NCBI GenBank assembly: GCA_903926285.1
Contig: CAIYIP010000001.1
Location: 1-6,919, forward strand
Source of the DNA: an uncultured Gammaproteobacteria bacterium
GTDB taxonomy: Bacteria > Pseudomonadota > Gammaproteobacteria > Pseudomonadales > Pseudohongiellaceae
Direction of reading: 5' to 3'
Length of the DNA: 6,919 bases
Under the pieces are notes generated by a model. That model was given only the letters and a program-made list of their open reading frames with translations, was not told the DNA's origin and made no database searches. The stretch's first letter is position 1. Every line of letters starts with the position of its first letter. Below, one piece after another: positions 1 to 6,291 of the stretch. The translations under genes were made by a program, and so were the position numbers.

Positions 1-126
1 GTAGAAGCCGCTGCTGTCGTAGTGGCCACCGTTAAGATCGTAGCCGATATCCTCGTGAGCTCGGCTGACAGCACTTATCAGCAGAAGCACACTTGCCATG
101 GGGAGCAGGGTTGGGAATATACGCAC
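1..126 (-). CDS. Small exported protein of unknown function, N-terminal part only (cut by left edge)
   Basis: A 42-codon open frame starts with GTG at 126-124 and is still open at base 1. The start is chosen because AAGGAG (complement of 135-140) lies 8-9 bases upstream, a strong ribosome binding site; the only in-frame ATG (codon 10) would cut into the hydrophobic stretch. Residues 1-23 look like a secretion signal: one Arg at position 2, a hydrophobic core rich in Leu, Ile, Val and Ala (about 6-20), and an S-R-A cleavage site at 21-23. The mature part begins HEDIGYDLNGGHYDSSGFY. The G-G-H-Y-D-x-x-G-x-Y pattern resembles the start of small secreted proteins whose next residues are often H-C-H or H-Y-H (YHYH/Excalibur-like or small nuclease-type proteins). 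That comparison is from memory and rests on few residues. It reads in the same direction as valS, 185 bases beyond it, with a palindromic element between. Export is fairly likely; the function is not known. Confidence 0.68.
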   Translation of the reverse strand, partial: MRIFPTLLPMASVLLLISAVSRAHEDIGYDLNGGHYDSSGFY

Positions 127-211
127 TTTGGTATCTCCTTTACGCGGTTGGACTATTACCACTCACTGGAACTAGATAGCGGCGCACATTTGGCAATCCA
201 TTTACCAGGTA

Positions 212-285
212 CAGAGCAGGCTCGCTTATGGGGACTTCGTTGGCATGGATGTATTCATGCGGTTCCCATAAGCAAGCCTGCTCTG
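212..285. repeat. Long inverted repeat, palindromic extragenic element (two-part hairpin)
   Basis: Arms 212-232 and 265-285 are 21 bases long and complementary at 20 positions; the exception is 223/274, which is C-A on the plus strand but a G-U wobble in a minus-strand transcript. In plus-strand RNA the stem can continue with weaker pairs to 236/261. The 32-base interior contains a second inverted repeat, GCATGGAT (243-250) with ATTCATGC (253-260), giving a hairpin on a hairpin. The element lies 26 bases past the valS stop. There is no T-run after either arm, so it is not a standard intrinsic terminator, though such a stem could protect the 3' end of valS mRNA or slow polymerase. Its minus-strand core, ATGAATACATCCATGC, reminds me of short palindromic repeats scattered in gammaproteobacterial genomes, some tied to RAYT-type transposases; that is recollection, not a search. 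The pairing is directly visible; the family assignment is inference. Confidence 0.8.
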
Positions 286-311
286 CGCCTCTTTGAACAG
301 TGCCTCTTGAT

Positions 312-3095
312 TTATAGACTGCTTAACTTAACTAGTTGCTCCTGGAGTTGAACCAGGGAGGCTTCATTAGTAGACAACCTTTCTCTTTCCTTGGCAACCA
401 CGGCGGGGGGGGCATTGGCGACAAAACGGGTATTACTCAGCTGGGTATTTACTCTCGCGATTTCAGCTTGCAGTTTTTCAATTTCCTTGCCCAGGCGTGC
501 CTGTTCGGCCTTGACGTCGATCAGGCCTGCAAGGGGTACGCGGATTTCCATTTCGCCAGCCAGCTGCATGGATGCCGGTGGTGCCGAGGAGGGATCAACG
601 AGCCAGCTGATTGAATCCAGTCTGGCCAGTTTTACCAGATACTGGCGATTGGCCTCGAGGAAGACCTGGTCCTTTGACGAGCCTTTACTTAACAATACCG
701 GAATAGTTTTGGCAGGAGAGACATTGAGTTCGCCGCGGATATTGCGAATGGCGAGCACCACGCTTTTCACCCATTCTACTTCGGCTTCAACTTCGCTACT
801 GATTGCAGAGCCGTCCTCTGCTGGATAAGGCTGCAGCATGATCGTGTCACCTTTGATGCCAAGCAGCGGAGCGGCCTTCTGCCAGATTTCTTCGGTGATA
901 AAAGGAATCAGCGGATGCGCGAGGCGCAGGCTTTGTTCGAGTACGCTGAGCAGCGTGTAACGCGTGGCGTTCTTTTGGTCTTCGCTGGCATTGGCATCCC
1001 AGAGGATGGGCTTGGACAGTTCGAGATACCAGTCGCAGTATGCGTTCCAGAAAAAATCGTACACCGCTTGTGATACGAGGTCGAAGCGGAAAACGGCTAT
1101 GTTCTCGTTTACTTTCTGCAGCGCAAGCTGGAAGCGTGACTGGACCCAGAGATCGGCACTGGAGTAGTGACGCTTGTCGGAGGGTTTGCTTATGGTTTGT
1201 TCTTCGGCATTCATGAACACATAACGCGCCGCATTCCAGATCTTGTTACAGAAGTTGCGGTAACCTTCCATTCGGCCCATGTCGAAATTGATGTCGCGAC
1301 CGGTGGAGGCGAGAGAGTAGTAGGTGTAGCGCAGCGCGTCAGTGCCGTGCGCCGCAATACCATCAGGAAACTGCTTGCGCGTGGCCTTTTCGATTTTGGT
1401 AGCGAGCTGGGGCTGCATCATACTGTCAGTACGTTTGGAGACGAGGCTTTCCAGTTCGATGCCATCGATCAGGTCGATGGGGTCGAGGATGTTGCCCTTG
1501 CTCTTCGACATTTTCTGGCCTTCGCCGTCGCGCACGAGACCGTGGATGTAGACTTTCTTGAACGGCACTTTGCCAGTGAACTTCAGCGTCATCATGATCA
1601 TGCGTGCCACCCAGAAGAAGATGATGTCGAAGCCGGTGACCAGCACATCAGTCGGATGGAAGGTGCGCAGTTCTTCGGTGTCTTCGGGCCAGCCGAGTGT
1701 GGAGAAGGTCCATAGTGCGGAGGAGAACCATGTATCGAGTACATCCTCATCCTGGGTCAGGAGCTGGTCTGCAGAAAGATTATATTTTTTGCGCACTTCC
1801 GCTTCAGTTGGGCCGACATAAATTTTGCCTTCTGCATCGTACCAGGCTGGAATGCGATGGCCCCACCACAGCTGGCGGCTGATGCACCAGTCCTGCAAAT
1901 CGCGCATCCACGAAAAGTAGGTGTTTTCCCAGTTCTTGGGCACAAACTCAATGTCGCCATTTTCTACCGCAGCAATCGCTGGGCCGGCAAGGGCAGCAAC
2001 CGCGACATACCATTGCTGCGTGAGGTAGGGTTCGATAACTACACCCGTACGGTCGCCACGCGGGACCTTGAGTTTGTGGTCCTCGACTTTTTCCAGCAGA
2101 CCGGCCGATTCCATGTCGCGCACGAGTTGCTTGCGACAGTCGAAGCGATCCAGGCCTTGATAGGCAACCGGTGCATTTTCATTAATCACGCCATCCTTGG
2201 TCAGGATGTTGATCATCGGCAGTTTGTGGCGCTGGCCTACTTCATAGTCGTTGAAATCATGCGCAGGCGTGATCTTCACACAGCCCGTACCGAAGGCAGG
2301 GTCGACGTAAGTGTCTGCGATTATCGCAATGGAACGATTGCAAAGTGGCAGTTCAACATGCTGGCCTAGCAGATGTTTGAAACGTTCATCTTCTGGGTGC
2401 ACAGCTACAGCGGTATCACCCAGCAGTGTTTCGGGACGTGTGGTAGCAATCGTGATATAGGTCTTGCCATCTGCGGTAGTCGCGCCATTAAGCAATGGAT
2501 AGCGGAAATACCAGAACGAACCATTTTCTTCTTCGGAAACAACTTCGAGATCAGAAATCGCTGTATGTAATTTGCAGTCCCAGTTGACGAGCCGGTTGCC
2601 GCGATAGATAAGTCCTTCGTCGTAGAGTCGAATAAATACTTCTTCGACAGCTTTGGACAATCCGGGGTCCATTGTGAAACGTTCGCGTGTCCAGTCCATC
2701 GATGCGCCCATGCGGCGCAGCTGGCGCGTGATATTTGAGCCGGATTCTTCTTTCCATTCCCAGACTTTTTCCAGAAATTTTTCGCGCCCGAGCTCCTTGC
2801 GATTAATACCTTGGCCCAGCAACTGGCGCTCGACCACCATCTGCGTGGCGATACCCGCATGGTCGGTACCAACCTGCCACAAGGTCTTGCGGCCCTGCAT
2901 GCGGTGATAACGGATCAGCGCATCCATGATGGTTTCCTGGAAGCCGTGTCCCATGTGCAGGCTGCCCGTGACATTGGGCGGTGGAATCATGATGCAGTAA
3001 GGGGCGCCGTCGCCTTGCGGAGCAAAATAACCCTGGCTTTCCCAGCGTTGATAAAGGGCAGTTTCAATGGCGTGCGGATCGTAGGTTTTATCCAT
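312..3095 (-). CDS. valS: Valine--tRNA ligase (valyl-tRNA synthetase)
   Basis: This class I aminoacyl-tRNA synthetase attaches valine to tRNA-Val in the cytoplasm and hydrolyses mischarged Thr-tRNA-Val. It has 927 residues, close to the 951 of E. coli ValRS, and is complete. The HIGH signature is HMGH at residues 47-50, after PPPNVTGSL; the KMSKS loop is at 528-532. The editing (CP1) domain spans roughly 190-345, with TTRPETLLGDTAV from 218 and GTGCVKITPAHDFNDYEVG from 269, including Asp280 and Asp283. The tryptophan-rich DWCISRQLWWGHRIPAWY follows at 402-419, and WFSSALWTFSTLGWP at 456-470. The anticodon-binding helical domain covers about 645-800 (CDWYLE at 687). A coiled-coil tRNA-binding arm closes the protein from about 857. 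The start is supported by alignment of MDKTYDPHAIE with MEKTYNPQDIE of E. coli. The Shine-Dalgarno match is weak: only a GAG about 14 bases upstream. A run of eight C on the coding strand (405-412) falls in the C-terminal arm; the frame stays open through it. Confidence 0.99.
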   Translation of the reverse strand: MDKTYDPHAIETALYQRWESQGYFAPQGDGAPYCIMIPPPNVTGSLHMGHGFQETIMDALIRYHRMQGRKTLWQVGTDHAGIATQMVVERQLLGQGINRKELGREKFLEKVWEWKEESGSNITRQLRRMGASMDWTRERFTMDPGLSKAVEEVFIRLYDEGLIYRGNRLVNWDCKLHTAISDLEVVSEEENGSFWYFRYPLLNGATTADGKTYITIATTRPETLLGDTAVAVHPEDERFKHLLGQHVELPLCNRSIAIIADTYVDPAFGTGCVKITPAHDFNDYEVGQRHKLPMINILTKDGVINENAPVAYQGLDRFDCRKQLVRDMESAGLLEKVEDHKLKVPRGDRTGVVIEPYLTQQWYVAVAALAGPAIAAVENGDIEFVPKNWENTYFSWMRDLQDWCISRQLWWGHRIPAWYDAEGKIYVGPTEAEVRKKYNLSADQLLTQDEDVLDTWFSSALWTFSTLGWPEDTEELRTFHPTDVLVTGFDIIFFWVARMIMMTLKFTGKVPFKKVYIHGLVRDGEGQKMSKSKGNILDPIDLIDGIELESLVSKRTDSMMQPQLATKIEKATRKQFPDGIAAHGTDALRYTYYSLASTGRDINFDMGRMEGYRNFCNKIWNAARYVFMNAEEQTISKPSDKRHYSSADLWVQSRFQLALQKVNENIAVFRFDLVSQAVYDFFWNAYCDWYLELSKPILWDANASEDQKNATRYTLLSVLEQSLRLAHPLIPFITEEIWQKAAPLLGIKGDTIMLQPYPAEDGSAISSEVEAEVEWVKSVVLAIRNIRGELNVSPAKTIPVLLSKGSSKDQVFLEANRQYLVKLARLDSISWLVDPSSAPPASMQLAGEMEIRVPLAGLIDVKAEQARLGKEIEKLQAEIARVNTQLSNTRFVANAPPAVVAKERERLSTNEASLVQLQEQLVKLSSL

Positions 3096-3142
3096 GAGGT
3101 AAAGGCGATCTCAATAATGAGTCAGTAATGGGAAGGTGCGGC

Positions 3143-3164
3143 TGGCGGGGTATTCAACCCGCCA
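3143..3164 (-). promoter_or_regulatory. GC-rich hairpin in the valS leader
   Basis: TGGCGGG (3143-3149) pairs perfectly with CCCGCCA (3158-3164) across an 8-base loop. It lies in the 107-base gap between holC and valS, about 48 bases before the valS start codon and just downstream of the TATAAT box at 3176-3181. In minus-strand RNA the second arm is followed by GCCGCACC, not a U-run, so it is not a convincing terminator. It could be a 5' leader stem of valS mRNA or a partial pause site for read-through from holC. I see neither T-box features nor a valine-rich leader peptide. Confidence 0.4.
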
Positions 3165-3175
3165 TAAATGCCGCG

Positions 3176-3181
3176 ATTATA
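3176..3181 (-). promoter_or_regulatory. Candidate -10 box of a valS promoter
   Basis: The minus strand reads GGC TATAAT CGC here, a perfect sigma-70 -10 hexamer. Initiation would fall near 3169, giving a leader of roughly 70-75 bases before the valS start at 3095. No good TTGACA-like -35 is found 16-18 bases upstream; that zone is occupied by the small stem at 3190-3206. If real, the promoter would need an activator or would be weak, and would add to transcription from pepA-holC. A chance match is possible. Confidence 0.4.
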
Positions 3182-3189
3182 GCCTGAGG

Positions 3190-3206
3190 GTAGAGGGCTT
3201 CTCTAC
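3190..3206 (-). other. Short stem-loop across the holC stop codon
   Basis: GTAGAG (3190-3195) and CTCTAC (3201-3206) are perfect 6-base complements around a 5-base loop, and the second arm contains the holC stop triplet (3203-3205). CAGCTG, a self-complementary hexamer, occurs twice directly beside it (3206-3211 and 3215-3220, in the last holC codons), so alternative pairings exist. No U-run follows on the minus strand, so at most it is a weak terminator or mRNA end stabiliser. Confidence 0.25.
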
Positions 3207-3625
3207 AGCTGATGCAGCTGTAATTCGTAACCAAGCTGCTTGTAGGTATTCCATAACTGGCGGCTCTGCGCCTTGGCCTCGGCATCGTTGACCACGAACT
3301 CGGCGATGGTATCGAGCCGGGCGTGATCAGGAGGCAGGGAATCGGTCAGGTTGAGCAGGTCGCCGGTCGTGGCAGAGTTACGCGCAACACCAATTGTCAC
3401 TGCAACCGCTGTTGGTTGCTCATCAGTGTTTATTGCGTGCGGAACAAAACTGCTTGTGCTGAAGCTCCATAACAATTGGTCCAACTCGCGTGCAGCTTCT
3501 TCGGAACCAACCTGCACATGCACGCGGCCGTTTTGCTTGTACAGTTTTTCTGCCAGGCGACAGGCCAGCATGCTGCGGGCCTGGTCGTGGTTTTCTTTCA
3601 GCAGATAGAAATTAACTTTTGGCAT
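3203..3625 (-). CDS. holC: DNA polymerase III subunit chi
   Basis: Chi is an accessory subunit of the DNA polymerase III clamp-loader complex. In E. coli it pairs with psi (HolD) and binds the C-terminal tail of single-stranded-DNA-binding protein, coupling the replisome to SSB-coated template. The frame encodes 140 residues against 147 in E. coli. Family-like features are the N-terminal strand VNFYLL (4-9), a helix with ACRLAEKLYKQNGRVHV (21-37), LLWSFSTSSFVPH (51-63, matching LWQFRPESFVAH of E. coli), LLNLTDSLPP (90-99), and the closing segment FVVNDAEAKAQSRQLWNTYK (109-128) followed by LGYEL. The start ATG is 15 bases after the pepA stop, with GGA 5 bases before it as a weak ribosome binding site, so it is probably co-transcribed with pepA. 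The pepA-holC-valS order is conserved in gammaproteobacteria, which strengthens the call. The sequence is divergent, as is usual for this subunit. Confidence 0.93.
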   Translation of the reverse strand: MPKVNFYLLKENHDQARSMLACRLAEKLYKQNGRVHVQVGSEEAARELDQLLWSFSTSSFVPHAINTDEQPTAVAVTIGVARNSATTGDLLNLTDSLPPDHARLDTIAEFVVNDAEAKAQSRQLWNTYKQLGYELQLHQL

Positions 3626-3640
3626 GGATTTCCGGGAGCA

Positions 3641-5122
3641 TCAATTATTCAGCAGGTATTCCATCAGCAGCGGTACCGGTCGGCCAGTTGCGCCTTTTTC
3701 GCCACCCTGTAGCCAGGCTGTGCCGGCAATATCAAGATGCGCCCATTTGTATTTTTTGGTAAAGCGCGCGAGAAAGCAGGCCGCGGTGATGGTACCGGCC
3801 TTGGGTCCGCCAATATTGGCTATGTCGGCAAAATTGCTTTTGAGCTGCTCCTGGTATTCTTCCCAGAGTGGCAGGCGCCAGACTGGATCGAGGCTATCGA
3901 GGCCACACTGATAGAGCGTTTCGGCGAGCTGGTCATCATTGCTCAACAAGCCGCTGACTACTGAGCCCAGTGCCGTAATGCAGGCACCGGTAAGCGTCGC
4001 AATATCAACCACGGTTTTGGGCTTGAAACGTTCAACATAGGTGAGTGCATCGCAGAGCACCAGGCGGCCTTCTGCATCGGTGTTCAGGATTTCGATGGTT
4101 TGCTTGCTCATGCTGGTGACGATGTCGCCCGGTTTGGTGGCTTTGCCCCCCGGCATGTTTTCAGCGCTCGCAATCACGCCGATCACATTGATTTTTGGCT
4201 GTAGCTCGCACAACGCTGCCATGGTGCCAAGTACACTTGCTGCGCCACACATGTCGAACTTCATCTCGTCCATGCCGGCGCCGGGTTTCAGGCTGATACC
4301 GCCGGTGTCGAAGGTAATACCTTTGCCCACAATGACATTAGGTTGCTGTGCTGCATCAGCACCCTGATATTTCATGATGATCAACACCGAAGGTTCGGCA
4401 CTGCCATTGCCAACAGACAGCAGCGAGTGCATGCCGAGCTTGCGCATCTGGGCTTCGGTCAACACCTGTACATTAAGGCTCTTGTTTTTGGTGCCGAGTT
4501 TTTTTGCCTGGTTACCGAGATATGTTGGCGTGCAGATATTGGCCGGAAGATTACCGAGCTCGCGCGCGAGATTCATGCCATTGCCGATTGCCTGACCTGA
4601 CTGCAAGCCTGCAGCCGCTTGTGTACGCTCCTTGCTGTCGGTCAGAAGGATGCTTACTTTTGCGAATGGGGTCTGTTTGGGGGAGCTGGATTTTGTCGTG
4701 GTATAGCGGTATTGCAGGCTTACGAAGGTGCGGGCCAGTAATTCCGCCTTGCGCTTCACCTGGATTTTTTTAATTGCTATGTCCGCCAGGCAGATCACCG
4801 CTTCAGCAAGATTGTAAGTCTGAAGCGATTTAAAGGTATTGCGCAAAATGTTGGCGAATTTTTTCGCATCAAGATCCTTCTCCTTGCCGCAACCTACCAG
4901 CAGGATGCGCTGTGCCTTGATGCCTTCCTGTCTTTGTAGCAGCAGAACCTGACCAATTTTGCCTTCAAGATCACCAGCAGCTATAACCTTGCTAATGAAA
5001 TGCTTGCCGGTTATGTCCAGGCTTGAAGTGAGTTCGGGTAGTGTCTTGTCTTCGAAGATGCCCACCACGAGGCACGGAGTGGAAAGTTGGCTCGGATTAC
5101 CGGTTTTTACGGAAAATTGCAT
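3641..5122 (-). CDS. pepA: Leucyl aminopeptidase (cytosol aminopeptidase, M17 family)
   Basis: PepA removes N-terminal residues, with a preference for leucine, from peptides in the cytoplasm, using two divalent metal ions in a hexameric enzyme. From the chosen start it has 493 residues; E. coli PepA has 503. The M17 signature NTDAEGRL is at 347-354. Predicted metal-binding and catalytic residues are all present: Lys267 and Asp272 (VGKGITFDTGG), Lys279 (SLKPG), Asp290 (MKFDMCG), Asp349, Glu351 and Arg353. The N-terminal domain (1 to about 165) is more divergent, as usual. The frame is open to an ATG at 5194, but I start at ATG 5122-5120: AGGA (complement of 5128-5131) stands 5 bases before it, the product begins MQFSVKTG as in the family, and the 24-residue extension would start inside the likely promoter. 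In E. coli PepA is also a DNA-binding protein (XerCD accessory factor, carAB repression); whether that role exists here cannot be judged from the sequence. Confidence 0.97.
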   Translation of the reverse strand: MQFSVKTGNPSQLSTPCLVVGIFEDKTLPELTSSLDITGKHFISKVIAAGDLEGKIGQVLLLQRQEGIKAQRILLVGCGKEKDLDAKKFANILRNTFKSLQTYNLAEAVICLADIAIKKIQVKRKAELLARTFVSLQYRYTTTKSSSPKQTPFAKVSILLTDSKERTQAAAGLQSGQAIGNGMNLARELGNLPANICTPTYLGNQAKKLGTKNKSLNVQVLTEAQMRKLGMHSLLSVGNGSAEPSVLIIMKYQGADAAQQPNVIVGKGITFDTGGISLKPGAGMDEMKFDMCGAASVLGTMAALCELQPKINVIGVIASAENMPGGKATKPGDIVTSMSKQTIEILNTDAEGRLVLCDALTYVERFKPKTVVDIATLTGACITALGSVVSGLLSNDDQLAETLYQCGLDSLDPVWRLPLWEEYQEQLKSNFADIANIGGPKAGTITAACFLARFTKKYKWAHLDIAGTAWLQGGEKGATGRPVPLLMEYLLNN

Positions 5123-5148
5123 GGGATTCCTGTGGCTGTAGTGAAAGT

Positions 5149-5193
5149 CGTGTTGGCAGCGGAAAATTCTACTCTTACAGGTACGCGTTGGCA
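5149..5193. repeat. Pair of 10-base direct repeats flanking the pepA promoter
   Basis: CGTGTTGGCA (5149-5158) and CGCGTTGGCA (5184-5193) differ at one base and start 35 bases apart. On the pepA side the upstream copy overlaps the -35 box and the downstream copy falls near the predicted transcription start. The spacing and placement would suit a regulator binding both copies. No known operator was recognised, and part of the identity is explained by the TTGCCA -35 box itself. Confidence 0.35.
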
Positions 5194-5194
5194 A
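5166..5194 (-). promoter_or_regulatory. Sigma-70 promoter for pepA-holC(-valS)
   Basis: On the minus strand, TTGCCA (complement of 5189-5194) and TAGAAT (complement of 5166-5171) are separated by exactly 17 bases. Each matches the consensus at five of six positions. Initiation is expected near 5159, giving a leader of about 37 bases that contains the pepA ribosome binding site. It fits the short divergent gap to lptF and is the best promoter in the window. Confidence 0.65.
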
Positions 5195-5203
5195 AACAGA
5201 AGC

Positions 5204-5212
5204 TGCTAGAAT
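5204..5212 (+). promoter_or_regulatory. Extended -10 element immediately before lptF
   Basis: TGCTAGAAT combines a TG motif with TAGAAT (5207-5212), five of six matches to TATAAT. Initiation 6-8 bases downstream would fall at about 5218-5220, on the lptF start codon itself. A TTGGCA lies at 5188-5193 but only 13 bases from TAGAAT, too close for a normal -35, so the element would act as an extended -10 promoter. An alternative start further upstream, using TTGGCA at 5153-5158 with a poor -10 near 5176-5181, is possible. Confidence 0.4.
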
Positions 5213-5217
5213 GTCGT

Positions 5218-6291
5218 ATGATTATTGTTCGTTACCTCAACCGCCAGCTGCTGCAATACATTAGCGCTATTACGCTTGTGCTGCTCGTGGTGGTAGTGAT
5301 GGGACGGCTTTTGCAATATCTGGCCCAGGCTTCACAAGGCGAGCTGCAAACCGAAGCCCTGTTGCTGTTGATGACCTACCGGCTACCAAATTTTCTGCAG
5401 CTTATTCTGCCGCTCGCACTTCTGCTCAGTATCTTGCTTGTTTATGGCCGCATGTATGCTGAAAGCGAAATGCCGGTACTGCAGGCGACGGGTTTCAGTC
5501 CCAAACGCTTGCTTGGCATGACAATGGTGACCACCGGCGCCATGGCAGTGCTGGTTGGCTTCCTGACTTTATTTGTTACGCCCCGTGGGCTGGTCAATAC
5601 GGAAACCCTGCTTGAGGTACAAAAAAACCTTAGTGAATTTGATCTGATGGTGCCGGGCGTGTTCCAGACTTTGGGCCAGGGTCAGCGCACGACTTATGCC
5701 GAATCAATAACCGGTGATGTCATGCATAACGTGTTTATGCATGAAACAGGGACCAACCGTGTGATCTATGCCGCAACCGCCATTCCAGTCGAGGACGCGA
5801 GCGGTGCACGTTTTATCCAGTTTCAGGACGGCTCCATTACTGAAGGTGACAATACCGATTATTCATTGACCACTTTTACCGAGATGGGTGTGCGCTTGCC
5901 GCCGCGCGCGCTCAGTTTTACTCCCGGCCTCGAAGAACAGGCAATGACCAACATGCAATTGCTCGAGCAGGGTCAACCGGTACACATGGCTGAACTGCAA
6001 TGGCGCATTTCTCTGGTGATACTGTTGCCGGTTCTTGCTTTGCTTGCCGTTCCACTCAGCAAGGTGAGCCCGCGCGAAGGTCGTTTTGCACGCCTAGTGC
6101 CGGCGTTATTTTTATACCTGGCGTATTTTGGCCTGCTGGTGGTGAGCAGGGATCTGGTCGCGCGCGAACTGCTACCTGTAGCCATCGGCTTGTGGTGGGT
6201 GCATTTGTTGTTCATCACTCTAGGCTGGCTGCTGTTCAGCGGGCGGCTTCAGTCGTTGCCGGGCTTGCCGGGGTATAAAGCCCGTGCGTAA
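5218..6291 (+). CDS. lptF: LPS export ABC transporter permease LptF
   Basis: LptF is one half of the LptFG inner-membrane permease that, with the ATPase LptB and LptC, extracts LPS and passes it to the periplasmic bridge. It has 357 residues (366 in E. coli). Hydrophobic segments at about 11-35, 57-77 and 99-121 are followed by a periplasmic beta-jellyroll domain (about 122-258) and three further segments at 263-281, 293-311 and 319-341, the normal LptF layout. The coupling-helix region AESEMPVLQATGFSPKRL (81-98) keeps Glu84, the acidic residue that contacts LptB in E. coli. LPS-facing Lys30 of E. coli is Arg30 here and Arg33 is Gln33. The frame is open upstream to 5041, but I start at ATG 5218: MIIVRYLNR matches MIIIRYLVR of E. 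coli, while the 59-residue extension overlaps pepA antisense and looks non-coding. No Shine-Dalgarno sequence is visible before this ATG. lptG follows with an 8-base overlap. Confidence 0.96.
   Translation: MIIVRYLNRQLLQYISAITLVLLVVVVMGRLLQYLAQASQGELQTEALLLLMTYRLPNFLQLILPLALLLSILLVYGRMYAESEMPVLQATGFSPKRLLGMTMVTTGAMAVLVGFLTLFVTPRGLVNTETLLEVQKNLSEFDLMVPGVFQTLGQGQRTTYAESITGDVMHNVFMHETGTNRVIYAATAIPVEDASGARFIQFQDGSITEGDNTDYSLTTFTEMGVRLPPRALSFTPGLEEQAMTNMQLLEQGQPVHMAELQWRISLVILLPVLALLAVPLSKVSPREGRFARLVPALFLYLAYFGLLVVSRDLVARELLPVAIGLWWVHLLFITLGWLLFSGRLQSLPGLPGYKARA

Noticed and set aside
212..285. The palindrome as an integron attC site or an intrinsic terminator
   Set aside because: There are no attC core sites (GTTRRRY / RYYYAAC) at the ends and no cassette or integrase context. 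There is no T-run after either arm, and the 32-base interior is too large for a usual terminator loop.
22..351. 109-codon plus-strand open frame across the left intergenic region
   Set aside because: It runs through the inverted repeat, overlaps the 3' end of valS antisense and overlaps the exported-protein gene antisense. It has no ribosome binding site and no plausible product.
1167..1715. 182-codon open frame on the plus strand opposite valS
   Set aside because: It is antisense to a highly conserved part of valS (the region around the KMSKS loop and C-terminal to it). The product shows no recognisable motif and no ribosome binding site.
1857..2369. 170-codon open frame on the plus strand opposite valS
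   Set aside because: Antisense shadow of the ValRS editing domain; its composition is what the complement of the valS codons would give, and no family pattern is visible.
3157..3168. ATG-GCG-GGT-TGA mini open frame in the valS leader
   Set aside because: Three codons, without a ribosome binding site and without valine codons; most likely chance.
5123..5194. Upstream extension of pepA to an ATG at 5194
   Set aside because: The 24 extra residues do not match the family, and this start would sit on the pepA -35 box; the ATG at 5122 has a good ribosome binding site.
5041..5217. Upstream extension of lptF to an ATG at 5041
   Set aside because: The extra 59 residues are Cys/Arg/Ser-rich, overlap pepA antisense, and precede the conserved MII-RYL start shared with E. 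coli LptF.
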